DNA from: CAXBMB01 sp052078155
Lineage (GTDB): Bacteria; Pseudomonadota; Alphaproteobacteria; Kiloniellales; DSM-21159
Reading direction: 5' to 3'
Assembly (NCBI GenBank): GCA_052078155.1
Contig: JBQJBP010000003.1
Location: 62,001 to 126,000 of the forward strand
DNA length: 64,000 nucleotides
Shown here: positions 8,434 to 18,500 of the stretch, one piece after another
Numbering within the stretch: position 1 is the first letter of the stretch
How the letters are laid out: every line of letters starts with the position of its first letter
Translations under genes and position numbers: made by a program
The notes under the pieces: model-generated
The model's input: the letters and a program-made list of their open reading frames with translations, nothing else
Told to the model about the DNA's origin: nothing
The model's database searches: none

Positions 8434-11400
8434 TCAGAAAGGCAGTTCTTCTTCCATGGCCATGAGAGAGGCATTGCCCCCGGCGGCTGTGGTGTCGATG
8501 GACAGTGTCCGTTCGGTGGCAAAGCGATGCAGGTAGCGTGGTCCCCCGGCTTTGGGGCCAGTACCTGACAGGCCTTCGCCGCCGAAAGGCTGCACCCCGA
8601 CCACCGCCCCGATCATGTTGCGGTTTACGTAGGCATTGCCCACTTTCAGGTTCCGGTAGATGTAATCCACCGTGGAATCGATGCGGCTGTGAATGCCCAG
8701 GGTCAGGCCGAAACCCGTCTTGTTGATGTCTGCCAGTACCTCGTCCAGTTCACTGGCCTTGTAACGCACCACATGGAGGATGGGCCCGAAGACTTCATTG
8801 GTCAGCTGGCTGAGCGAGTCGATGCCATAGGCCACAGGGGCCACGAAGGTTCCCTGGTCCGTTCCTGCCCCCAGATCAACACGGGCAATCAGTCGGGCTT
8901 CCTGGTCCATGCGGCGGCAGTGAGCCAGCAGATTGGCCCGGGCTTCTTCGTCAATGACCGGACCAATGTCCTGACTTAGATTTTCCGTGTTGCCAACGCG
9001 CAGTTCCTTCATGGCCCCGGCCAGCATGGTTTCGATCTTGTCGGCCACATCCTCCTGCAGGAACAGGACCCTGAGCGCCGAACAGCGCTGCCCGGCGGAC
9101 TGGAACGACGAAATCACCACATCGCGCACCACCTGTTCCGGCAAAGCAGTGGAGTCGACGATCATGGCATTCTGCCCACCGGTCTCCGCAATCAGCGGCA
9201 CAATGGCCCCCTCCCGCGCCGCCAGGGTGCGGTTGATCAGCTTGGCTGTTTCCACGGACCCGGTGAATGCAACGCCGGAGATTCGTTCATCAGCGACCAG
9301 TTTCCCGCCCACGGCAGCACCGTCGCCGGGCAGCAGCTGGATCACATCACCAGGCACACCGGCCTGATGCAGCAACCGCACGGCTGCCGCAGCCACCAGA
9401 ACTGTCTGCTCGGCAGGTTTGGCCAGGACGGCGTTGCCTGCCACCAGTGCCGCCACCACCTGACCGGCAAAGATCGCCAGCGGGAAGTTCCATGGACTGA
9501 TGCAAAGGAAGACGCCCCGCCCGGTCAGCATGATTTCATCGCGCTCTCCGGTTGGCCCAGGCAGGCGTTCAGGCTCGGCAAAGTCAATGCGGGCACGGGC
9601 AGCATAGTAGCGGCAGAAATCCACGGCCTCCCGCAGTTCCGCCTGGGCATCCATCAGGGTTTTACCGGCCTCCTTGATGCAGAGCGCCAGCAAATTGGCC
9701 CGGTTTTCTTCCATCAGATCCGCCACGCGATCCAGGCAGTTGGCGCGTTCCTGCGCCGGAACCTGATTCCAGGCGTCGTGGGCCCGGGTTGCACGGGCCA
9801 CAGCATCTTCCAGCTGTTCCGGGGTGGTGTCGGCAACTTCCCCCACCACCTGACGGCGGTCGGCCGGGTTGGTGACGCTGTGGGTCGGCCCTGCCAGTTC
9901 GCGGCCGCCGATCAAAGGACCTGCCTGCCACTTCTGTTGCTGGACCTGGGTCATGTCTTTGCCCAGCTGCGCCAGCCAGGGCGCATCGGTCAGATCATGC
10001 CCGGCGGAATTCTTACGGCTCTGGCCATAGAGGTCCGCTGGCAAAGGGATCTGGCTGTTGGGGACTTTGGCATGACCTTCCGTGCTGGCCAGCACCAGCG
10101 CTTTGGCCTTGGCCACCGGATCGGCAACAATCTCATCCAGCGGCAAGGCCTCGTCCTGAATGCGATTGACGAAAGAGGAATTGGCTCCGTTTTCCAGCAA
10201 ACGTCGCACCAGATAGGCCAGCAGATCCTCGTGGCTGCCCACCGGTGCATAGATGCGGCAGGAGATGCCGGTCTTGTCGGGACCGACGATCTGCTCATAA
10301 AGCGCTTCCCCCATGCCATGCAGACGCTGATATTCAAAGTCCTTGCTGCCATTGGCCATTTCCATGATGGCCGCCAGCGTGTGGGCGTTGTGGGTGGCAA
10401 ACTGCGGGTAGAAGGCGTCGGGATTGCCGAGCAGTTTCTTGGCGCAGGCCATGTAAGACAAATCGGTCAGAACCTTGCGGGTGAAAACCGGATAGCCGGA
10501 CAGGCCCTCTTCCTGGGCCAGCTTGACCTCCGTATCCCAGTAAGCCCCTTTAACCAGCCGCACCATCAGTCGGCGATTGTGGCGGCGGGCCAGGTCGGCC
10601 AGCCAGTCAATCACCCGGCTGGCGCGCTTCTGATAGGCCTGAACCGCCAGACCAAAGCCATGCCAGCCTGCCAGCGCCGGGTCGCCGGAGACAGCTTCAA
10701 TGATGTCCAGAGACAGATCCAGACGATCCGCCTCTTCCGCATCAATGCACAGGCCGATGTCCTTTTCTTTGGCCAGCCGGGCCAGATCGCGCATGCGCGG
10801 CACCAGTTCCGTCATCACCCGGTCACGCTGGGCAAACTCATAACGCGGGTGCAAAGCTGACAGCTTGACGGAAATGCCCGGGCTGTCAGCGATGTTCTTG
10901 CCTTTGCCAGCATCGCCAATGGACTCAATGGCGGCCTTGTAGGCCTCAAAGTAGCGGTCGGCGTCGGCCATGGTACGGGCCGCTTCGCCCAGCATGTCAT
11001 AGGAGTAGCGATAGCCTTTGGCTTCCTGCTCTTTCGCCCGCTCCAGGGCTTCCTTGATGTTCCGGCCCATCACAAACTGACGCCCCAGAATGCGCATGGC
11101 TTCACGTACGGCAGAGCGGATCAGCGGTTCGCCGGAACGCTGCACCAGCTTTTTCACCACGCCGCCAAAGTTCCGCCGCTCCCCTTCATCCAGACGCACC
11201 ACACGCCCCGTCAGCATCAGCGCCCAGGTAGAAGCATTCACAAAGAGGGAGTCGCTCTTGCCCAGGTGCGTTTCCCACTCGGCTTCAGCGATCTTGTCCT
11301 TGATCAACTTGTCCAGGGTCAGCGCATCGGGGACCCGCAGCATGGCTTCCGCCAGACACATCAGGACCACGCCTTCTTTGCTGGAAAGTTCATACTCATG

Positions 11401-11613
11401 CATGAAGGCATCAATGCCGCCCTGCCGTGTCCGGGTGGTGCGCACGGCCTTGACCAGATTGCGCGCCCGGTCGGCAATGCGATCCTGCATGTGCGGAGCC
11501 AGTTCGGCTTCCGCCACCAGGCGGGTCACGATCGCTGTTTCATCGGCCAGCATGTCCGCGCGCAGGGCTTCACGCAGGGGCGGCACAACAGCAAGGGCGT
11601 GATCGATCAACAT
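8434..11613 (-). CDS. putA: Bifunctional proline dehydrogenase / L-glutamate gamma-semialdehyde dehydrogenase
   Basis: A 1059-residue protein that oxidises proline to glutamate in two steps. The N-terminal half is the FAD proline dehydrogenase barrel (for example LVKGAYWDTEVKLA). The C-terminal half is an aldehyde dehydrogenase with the PWNFPLAIF segment, an ETGGQNAMIVD segment and the active-site SAGQRCSALR with the catalytic Cys. There is no N-terminal ribbon-helix-helix DNA-binding domain, so unlike the E. coli enzyme this PutA cannot repress its own gene. Regulation is instead likely by the divergent Lrp-type protein at 11964. The 350-bp gap between them contains a full copy of the dispersed repeat. 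Confidence 0.96.
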   Translation of the reverse strand: MLIDHALAVVPPLREALRADMLADETAIVTRLVAEAELAPHMQDRIADRARNLVKAVRTTRTRQGGIDAFMHEYELSSKEGVVLMCLAEAMLRVPDALTLDKLIKDKIAEAEWETHLGKSDSLFVNASTWALMLTGRVVRLDEGERRNFGGVVKKLVQRSGEPLIRSAVREAMRILGRQFVMGRNIKEALERAKEQEAKGYRYSYDMLGEAARTMADADRYFEAYKAAIESIGDAGKGKNIADSPGISVKLSALHPRYEFAQRDRVMTELVPRMRDLARLAKEKDIGLCIDAEEADRLDLSLDIIEAVSGDPALAGWHGFGLAVQAYQKRASRVIDWLADLARRHNRRLMVRLVKGAYWDTEVKLAQEEGLSGYPVFTRKVLTDLSYMACAKKLLGNPDAFYPQFATHNAHTLAAIMEMANGSKDFEYQRLHGMGEALYEQIVGPDKTGISCRIYAPVGSHEDLLAYLVRRLLENGANSSFVNRIQDEALPLDEIVADPVAKAKALVLASTEGHAKVPNSQIPLPADLYGQSRKNSAGHDLTDAPWLAQLGKDMTQVQQQKWQAGPLIGGRELAGPTHSVTNPADRRQVVGEVADTTPEQLEDAVARATRAHDAWNQVPAQERANCLDRVADLMEENRANLLALCIKEAGKTLMDAQAELREAVDFCRYYAARARIDFAEPERLPGPTGERDEIMLTGRGVFLCISPWNFPLAIFAGQVVAALVAGNAVLAKPAEQTVLVAAAAVRLLHQAGVPGDVIQLLPGDGAAVGGKLVADERISGVAFTGSVETAKLINRTLAAREGAIVPLIAETGGQNAMIVDSTALPEQVVRDVVISSFQSAGQRCSALRVLFLQEDVADKIETMLAGAMKELRVGNTENLSQDIGPVIDEEARANLLAHCRRMDQEARLIARVDLGAGTDQGTFVAPVAYGIDSLSQLTNEVFGPILHVVRYKASELDEVLADINKTGFGLTLGIHSRIDSTVDYIYRNLKVGNAYVNRNMIGAVVGVQPFGGEGLSGTGPKAGGPRYLHRFATERTLSIDTTAAGGNASLMAMEEELPF

Positions 11614-11643
11614 GGGGCAGGGTCCTCAACTACTGGAACGGCC

Positions 11644-11776
11644 AGAGCATGATCGGTTTGCTTAGAAGCGCTTCGCGCTTGGAACGAAACCGGTCATGCT
11701 CTAACTCATTGAAAAGAGACGAATTCATGCTTCAAGCGTTATCACGTAGTGAGTCCACTTAAAGCGATTTGACTCT
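11644..11776. repeat. Dispersed intergenic repeat, full-length copy (133 bp)
   Basis: Runs from AGAGCATGATCGGTTTG to AAAGCGATTTGACTCT. The left about 60 bp is itself a palindrome: GCATGATCGGTTT ... AAGCGCTTCGCGCTT ... AAACCGGTCATGC. The right half contains TTATCACGTAGTGAGTCC. It lies in the putA/lrp control region. Confidence 0.85.
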
Positions 11777-11963
11777 TGCGAGACCACCGGAAAGAGAGCC
11801 TGGGCTGTGAGCAGTAAAGATGCTGCTGGCACAGGTCCGGTTTTCCGGCGAAGGGGAAAGTGCGGCAAACCATAAAGGAAATCACAGCCGAATGTCCTTT
11901 CGTTTTATGGCAATCGGCGATACTTTGACTGGACTTTTGCCAATTTCTTAGAATGAAATTCTG

Positions 11964-12440
11964 ATGATTAAAGAAAAAGCTCTGGACAAGATTGACCGCA
12001 ACATCCTGCGCGCCCTGCAGGATGACGGGCGACAAAGCAATGTGGATCTGGCCAAGAAGGTGGGCCTCAGCCCCACCCCCTGTCTGGAGCGGGTGCGCCG
12101 TCTGGAGCGGGATGGGTACATCACCGGCTACCGGGCCCTGCTGGATCCGGCCAAACTGGATGCCGGACTGATCGTCTATGTGCAGGTCACCCTGGACCGC
12201 ACCACCGATGATGTTTTCGAGCAGTTCCGCCAGACCGTGATCAACCATCCGGAGATTGTCGAATGCGCCATGGTGGCCGGAGGATTTGATTACCTGATGA
12301 AGGTTCGCGTCGCCAACATGGAGGCCTATCGGCGATTTCTCGGCTCCAGCCTGACATCCCTGTCCGGGGTGTCCCAGACCCACAGTTATGTGGTGATGGA
12401 GGAGGTTAAGCCAGACGGGCTGCTGACCGTGCCGGAATAA
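11964..12440 (+). CDS. putR: Lrp/AsnC-family regulator, probable PutR
   Basis: A 158-residue protein of standard Lrp length. An N-terminal helix-turn-helix (residues about 5-65, with DKIDRNILRALQDDGR and VGLSPTPCLERV) is followed by an AsnC-type ligand-binding domain ending SYVVMEEVKPDG. It is divergent from putA. In several alphaproteobacteria an Lrp-type activator, PutR, sits in exactly this position and drives putA in response to proline. Assignment to PutR rests on this context, so the symbol is inferred and not read from a diagnostic motif. Confidence 0.85.
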   Translation: MIKEKALDKIDRNILRALQDDGRQSNVDLAKKVGLSPTPCLERVRRLERDGYITGYRALLDPAKLDAGLIVYVQVTLDRTTDDVFEQFRQTVINHPEIVECAMVAGGFDYLMKVRVANMEAYRRFLGSSLTSLSGVSQTHSYVVMEEVKPDGLLTVPE

Positions 12441-13161
12441 CAGCAGGAGAATAGCTGCGGTGCGCTGACTGTGCCGGAATGACTGCGGTGGTCTGATTGG
12501 GTTGGGCCAGCTGGGTCAGGTCGACTGGGTTGGGCCGACTGACGTAGCGTGGTGATGCCGGGGCGATTGGGGAGCAATATCCATGCAGAAGACCAGGTGC
12601 AGATGGCTCACTGCAGAAGCGCAGAACTCATCCAGTTGTCCTCTTGCTGTTTTCCAGCCTTTCATGCCCTGGGCTGCTGACATTCAGCGCCCATAAAACA
12701 CGGCCACAAAACAAGGCCAGAAAATCAAGTCACAGTTCCCCCTTTGCAGAGATCGGCATGAACTGAGAAAAACCCTTGGGACTCGCGGCAGCGATCCCCG
12801 CCGGTCCTCCAGACTCCGCACCTGATGCATAGCGCCTTTGCAACCGCAACAAGCACGCGAACACTCTCCACAGCTTCGCCCGCATGACGTAAAGACAAAC
12901 AGGGCCCTGCTGAGCAAAAGCAAGAAGGGGAATAGAAACAATTTCATAAGGTTATGAAATTCTCTGTGGAATTTACTGTTTGGACCTCCGGTTTTTAACG
13001 GAGTTTAGAAACAAGATTGAAACAAATTGCGTCGATTTCGAGCATTGATCTTTCCGATCGGAATTCCTATTTCCGCCACACCTGCTCAACAAATCTGCAA
13101 TGTTAATGCCCCCCGGCAGCGAGGCTTTGCCTCCTGACCAACCTGTCCCCATGAGTGTGTT
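12441..13161. other. Intergenic region without recognisable gene
   Basis: About 720 bp. Short open frames exist (for example on the minus strand at 12684-12947, cysteine-rich) but show no ribosome binding site or familiar motif. I see nothing I can support as functional. Confidence 0.35.
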
Positions 13162-13686
13162 ATGTACACGGACCAGCAGCTAAATGGACTTCAGTCCCAC
13201 AGCAATCAGCCGATTTCAGGATCCTGTCAGGCCAAGCGCCTGCTGACAGATCCCCGGATGTGGGCGCTCTACAGCTATTGGCAATGCCGGCGAGGGCTGC
13301 ACCTCGCCCCGGCGCGGCAGGATGTAGAGCCACTGCTGGATTTACCAAGGCAAACGCCGCATCTGATCATGATCCGGCTTTATCCCGGAGCACAGGAAGA
13401 TCAGAAGGCTCAGTTCAAGCTGACGGTGGTTGGAACACAGCTGGTCAGCATTGCCGGACGTGACAATACGGGACGTCTGGTGAACGCCACGGAAAACAAC
13501 ATTGTCATCGACCGCTTTGCCCCGGTGCTGTGCGCCATGCGAGCCAAACCCCAACCGCACTTTGGACAGGGACCGGCCAACTGGATCAATGAGGACTATG
13601 TGAGTTTCCAGCATCTGCTGTTGCCTCTGTGTGATCGGCAGGACCGCCTGACCCACATTCTCGGCAGTCTGCTTTTCAATCACTGA
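13162..13686 (+). CDS. PAS_5-family (PAS-like) domain protein, copy 1
   Basis: A 174-residue protein with the arrangement of the PAS_5 family: an LYSYWQCRRG motif near residue 35, LAPARQDVEP shortly after, and a C-terminal LLLPLCDRQDRL motif. These single-domain proteins have no kinase or DNA-binding part; their role is not established and a sensory role is assumed from the fold. This copy is the most divergent of three in a row (13162, 14156 and about 14885, all plus strand). The ATG at 13162 has no clear ribosome binding site. Confidence 0.75.
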   Translation: MYTDQQLNGLQSHSNQPISGSCQAKRLLTDPRMWALYSYWQCRRGLHLAPARQDVEPLLDLPRQTPHLIMIRLYPGAQEDQKAQFKLTVVGTQLVSIAGRDNTGRLVNATENNIVIDRFAPVLCAMRAKPQPHFGQGPANWINEDYVSFQHLLLPLCDRQDRLTHILGSLLFNH

Positions 13687-14155
13687 CAGCACGTCTGGTC
13701 GTTCCCGGCCTTCAGGCAAGCCCTTTCCCGGTCAGATCAGAAGCGTTGCGCCTCACCAGAAAACCAATTCGTCACGGGAAGCAGGGGTTTGCTCTGCCCG
13801 GTTTCAAACAGCCGGTTTTAGGCCCTTGCGGGCCCTGTCCGCCGGCAAAACGACCGGGCAACCCCCTACTTCTTTGCCTCCCGGATCTGGGCCGTTCAAG
13901 AAGAATACCGGCCTCAGGCAGGGCATTGAAATTCCGGACTGTTTGAATTCATTCACATTTCTGCGTACTATCTCAATAACTTGTATCTGCTCCTGACAGG
14001 GAGCTTGCCATCAGGAGAGACGTGACCGTTCGGTGAGTTTGAATGGTTTTTCTGCGTAATCTCTTTGTCGATTGCTCTTTGACGTGCAGATAAATCCCCT
14101 GTTTTCCTGCTGATTCCCCCGCAGCAACCTTACGATCGAACTTGGTTTACCAGTC
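13687..14155. other. Intergenic region between PAS_5 copies 1 and 2
   Basis: About 470 bp. I see no gene; it may hold the promoter of copy 2 in the T-rich stretch around 14035-14120. Confidence 0.3.
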
Positions 14156-14662
14156 TTGTCGGATCACAGCGTGCAGCTAGCTAACAGTTCATTTTGGATC
14201 ACCAGAAAGGATGATTTGACCGGAACGTCACATCCCGGACTGATTGATGTTTACAGCTACTGGCAGGAAAAGCGCGGCGACAGACTGGCCCCGGCCCGGG
14301 CCGATATTGACCCTCTGGACCTGCCAAAACTCCTGCCCTGGCTCACCATTCTCAAGGTGTTCCGCGATCCGAAAACCGACGAACTGGATTTCCAGGCAAC
14401 ACTGGTGGGCACCAAAGTGGTTCAGTTCATGGGCCGTGATGTGACCAACCAGCACTTCGGTGAGATCTTTAAGGGCCCTCAAGCCGTGGTCATCAAAGCG
14501 GCCTACGATCGGGTCGCCCGGGAAGCTGATGTTTGCTACAGCCAGTTTGACGCTGGCTGGATGAACAAAGACTACATTTTCTACGAGCGTCTGCTGCTGC
14601 CTTTGTCTGACGACAACAAGGTCGTTAACCGCTTGATGGGCTGTACGATTTTCCACCGTTAA
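14156..14662 (+). CDS. PAS_5-family (PAS-like) domain protein, copy 2
   Basis: A 168-residue protein. Conserved parts are VYSYWQEKRGDRLAPARAD, DLPKLLPWLTILKV and YERLLLPLSDD. It closely matches copy 3 downstream and more loosely copy 1 upstream, so the trio is a local expansion. The frame has no upstream ATG or GTG before an in-frame stop at 14111-14113; TTG at 14156 is the best ordinary start, without a good ribosome binding site. Function unknown; a ligand-binding or signalling role is only assumed from the PAS fold. Confidence 0.75.
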   Translation: MSDHSVQLANSSFWITRKDDLTGTSHPGLIDVYSYWQEKRGDRLAPARADIDPLDLPKLLPWLTILKVFRDPKTDELDFQATLVGTKVVQFMGRDVTNQHFGEIFKGPQAVVIKAAYDRVAREADVCYSQFDAGWMNKDYIFYERLLLPLSDDNKVVNRLMGCTIFHR

Positions 14663-14884
14663 GTGTCTTTACACTTTTCACCTGCATATCTGTATCTCTC
14701 CGAAGGACTGTGCCCTGGGGCCGATGGCTGAATCCGTACGCGCATCTTTGGGGTGTTAGAACAGTTGGTTGGTAAGAGCGGTAATCGGGAAACCCTTGTT
14801 TCTGCGATTTCTATCTGCAGCTGCTTCCTTCGCATTGCGAGGCAGGCAGCAGAAACCTGAGGCCTGTTTCAAGAGGATTGAAAG

Positions 14885-15433
14885 ATCTCTGTTCTGAATC
14901 TGATAAAGGGCCTCGAAAGCCAGGCTCAACAGGACCAGGCCATCTGGATTCCAAGCCCGTCAGCTGCCGATCAGATCAACCAGCCGGAACTGCGTGAGCT
15001 CTATGACTACTGGAACAGCAAACGGCAGGGACGCCTTGCCCCCAGACGATCTGACATAGACCCCCTGGATTTCCACAAGCTGCTCCCCTGGATTCATATC
15101 TTCAAGGTTCTGCGCCCGGCGACGGGCGGCCCCCTGGATTACAAGGTCATCCTCTTCGGCACGGAACTGGTTCAGCACCTGAATCAAGACCTGACGGGCA
15201 AACTCTTTTCAGAGATCTTCACCAGCCCGCAAAGCAAAGCTCTGAAAGCCAGTTATGACCGCACGACGATGCAGGCTGAAGTCTGTTTTGCAGAGTTGAA
15301 CGCAGGCTGGATGGGAAAAGAGTACATTCACTACAAACGCCTGCTTTTGCCTCTGTCCGACGACGGCATTCAGGTGGATCGCCTTTTGGGGTGCAGCTTC
15401 CGCGTCCCCTATGATCCCACCGACCCGGACTGA
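14885..15433 (+). CDS. PAS_5-family (PAS-like) domain protein, copy 3, no ordinary start codon
   Basis: Reading from just after an in-frame TGA at 14879-14881 to the TGA at 15431-15433 gives about 183 residues that match copy 2 along their length: LYDYWNSKRQGRLAP, IDPLDFHKLLPWIHIFKV, AGWMGKEYIHYKRLLLPLS. The first in-frame ATG lies about 130 codons in, well inside the domain, and there is no in-frame GTG or TTG before the domain. The best placed candidate is ATC at 14885-14887, one base from ATG and 8 nt after GAGG; CTG codons at 14894 and 14900 are alternatives. It is either translated from a rare start, or a fresh pseudogene that lost its start, or a sequence error. The start given is therefore tentative. 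Confidence 0.65.
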   Translation: MSVLNLIKGLESQAQQDQAIWIPSPSAADQINQPELRELYDYWNSKRQGRLAPRRSDIDPLDFHKLLPWIHIFKVLRPATGGPLDYKVILFGTELVQHLNQDLTGKLFSEIFTSPQSKALKASYDRTTMQAEVCFAELNAGWMGKEYIHYKRLLLPLSDDGIQVDRLLGCSFRVPYDPTDPD

Positions 15434-15554
15434 GGATCGCCGGTTACCTCTGGTGAGGCAGGGTTGCTGTCTTGCCGTGGACTTTCTGTAAACGCCCCTC
15501 CCCCTTAAACTCACACCGTTTGATCAGGGTCAGGCCTTGTCCGCATTGCTTTTC

Positions 15555-18500
15555 TCAGTGGAAATCCCGACTGCGGAACAAGGGGTTGCGACGGGCCAGG
15601 CGGCGCGGACTCCGGCGGCGCGACGGCATCAGTTTTTCCTCAGTTGCCTGTACCGCCCCGGCTGCAGGTTTTGGCAGACGGCGCATGACCTGATCCTTTC
15701 CAGCCTGTTTCAGGTGACGCTGCTCAGCAGTCTCACGAGGCAATGAGGAAGGGGCCTCCCGCCCCGCGTCCTCCTGTCCTGCTTTCCCCTGCCCCGGAAT
15801 GTCACGGGCGGAGGCTTCAGGGACGGCGACTTCATGGTCAGAGACCTGCGCACCCTCCGGCAGGTTACGCGGCTCTTCCTCCAGGGCCCGCAGATCCTCA
15901 CTCAGATCGACCAGACGTTCGACCACCAGATGCACCACCAGTCCGGCCCGCTGAACCTTGCCATAAGCCCCCAGCAAAGAGCTGCCCAGCACCTCCTTGC
16001 GGTAGGCCTCGAAGGCTTTGGGCCAGACCACCAGATTGGCGATCCCCGTTTCATCCTCCAGCGTCACGAAGATCACGCCCTTGGCACTGCCGGGACGCTG
16101 ACGCACCAGAACCAGACCGGCGACAGCCAGATACTCCCCGTCCCTGGCCGTCTGCAGAATTCGGGCAGGCTGACATCCGACAGCCGTCAGATCTTCCCGC
16201 AGAAAAGCCAGCGGATGAGCCTTCAGAGACAACCGCAGACTGGCATAGTCCTCCACCACCTGCTGGCTGAGCTTCAGACGGGGCAGCCGCACCGGCGGAT
16301 CGGCCCCGCGGTCTTCCTCTCCCATGGCCGCAAAAAGCGGCAGGGGCGCATCATCGGGCAGGCCTTTGATGGCCCAGAGGGCCTGGCGTCGATCCAGCCC
16401 CAGCGAACCATAGGCATCCGCCCGGGCCAGAGCTTCCAGGCTCTGCCGACGCAAAGCCCCCCGACGCCACAGGCCCAGCACATCGCTGTAGCCATTGCCC
16501 CGGTGAGCCACCAGCTTCTCCATTTCCTCCTGACGCAGACCTTTGACCTGCCGAAACCCAAGGCGCAGAGCCATCTGGGGGGCAGGCAAAGGATCACCGG
16601 GCTGCAGATCCCGCGCCAGACGGGGAAACTCCAGACTGTTGTCCCATTGGGAATGATTGATATCCACCGGCAACACCTGGCCGCCGTGATCGCGCAGATC
16701 CCGCACCAGCTGCGCCGGGGCGTAAAACCCCATGGGCTGGCTGTTCAGCAGGCAACAGGTAAAGACCTCCGGATAATGGCATTTCATCCAGCTGGACACA
16801 TAGACCAGCAAGGCAAAAGAAGCCGCATGGCTTTCCGGAAATCCATAGGTGCCGAAGCCCTGAATCTGTTTGAAACACCGCTCGGCAAAATCCCGTTCAT
16901 AGCCCCGCTCCAGCATACCGTTGACCAGCTTCTCACCGAAAAGATGCAGGTTGCCGTTGCGTTTGAACGTGGCCATGGCCCGCCGCAACTGATCAGCCTC
17001 CGGCGGTGTAAAGCCTGCCGCGACAATGGCAATGGACATGGCCTGTTCCTGGAACAGCGGCACGCCCAAAGTCCGGCCCAGGACTTCCTCCAGTTCTTTG
17101 GAGGGATAAAAAACCGGCTCCTTCCCATCCCGGCGGCGCAGATAGGGATGCACCATGTCTCCCTGGATCGGGCCGGGGCGCACAATGGCCACCTCAATCA
17201 CCAGATCATAGAAATTGCGGGGTTTCAGCCGGGGCAGCATGGACATCTGGGCCCGGCTTTCGATCTGAAAGACCCCTATGGTGTCCGCCTTGCAGACCAT
17301 GTCGTAAACCTTGGGATCTTCCGCAGGAATGTCCGCCAGGGTCAGGACCCGGCCATAGTGCCGACGCAGCAGATCGAAGCTCTTGGCCAGACAGGTCAGC
17401 ATGCCCAGGGCCAGCACATCCACTTTCAGAATGCCCAGAGCATCCAGATCATCTTTGTCCCATTCAATGACCGTCCGGTCTTCCATGGCTGCATTTTCAA
17501 TGGGCACCAGCTCACACAAAGGCCCCTCGGTCATGACAAAACCGCCCACATGCTGGGACAGGTGCCGGGGAAAGCCATAAATCTCTGAGACCAGTTGCAG
17601 GGTCAGATTCAGGCGCGGCTCCCCCGGATCCAGCCCCAGTTCATTGACCAGTCCTTCCTTCAGCTCATCCCGGCTCCAGCCCCGCAGCTTCTGGCTCAGC
17701 GCATTGATGCTGTCTTCCGACAGTCCCATCGCCTTGCCCACATCCCGCAGTGCGCCTTTGCTGCGATAGCTGATGACCGTGGCCGTCATTCCTGCCCGGT
17801 CGCGGCCATAGCGGGCATAGATATGCTGGATCACCTCTTCCCGGCGCTCATGCTCGAAATCCACGTCGATGTCCGGCGGCTCCCGCCGTTCGGGAGAGAT
17901 GAAACGCTCAAACAGCAGTTCTGCCCGGGCCGGGTCCACCGCCGTCACCCCCAGGCAGTAACAGACCGCCGAATTGGCCGCTGATCCCCGTCCCTGACAG
18001 AGGATATCGCGGGAGCGCGCAAAGACCACCAGGTCATGCACACTCAGAAAATAAGGCGCGTAGCCCAGTTGACCGATCAGTTCCAGTTCATACTCGAGGG
18101 TCTTGCGCACCTTATCGGGCACCCCCAGGGGATACCGGTTTGCCGCCCCTTTCCAGGTTTGCAGGATCAGTTCTTCCTGGGGACTGCGGCCGTCCTGCCC
18201 CAGCTCTCTGGGGTACTCATAGCGCAGTTCCTCCAGGCTGAAAGTACAGCGTTCGACAATCTCCAGGCTCCGGGCCACGGCCTGCGGGTCAGCACGAAAG
18301 AGCCGGGCCACCTCTGCAGGCGCTTTCAGGTGCTGCTCCCCATTGGCCAGCAGGCGCCACCCCACCTCGTCGATGGTACAGTGATGGCGGATGGCGGTCA
18401 GCACGTCAGCGACAGCCTTGCGACCCGGGTGATGCATGATCACCTCGCCCAGTGCCACCGTCAGCAGCCCTATCCGCTCTGCCAGCGCCGACCAGGCGAC

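Noticed and set aside
12684..12947. Cysteine-rich 87-codon open frame on the minus strand
   Set aside because: No ribosome binding site, no similarity to any family I know, in a region without other coding signs.
15834..17588. Long plus-strand open frame (584 codons) opposite dnaE2
   Set aside because: It is the antisense of a clearly homologous polymerase gene; GC-rich coding sequence often leaves the opposite strand open. The product has no recognisable domain.
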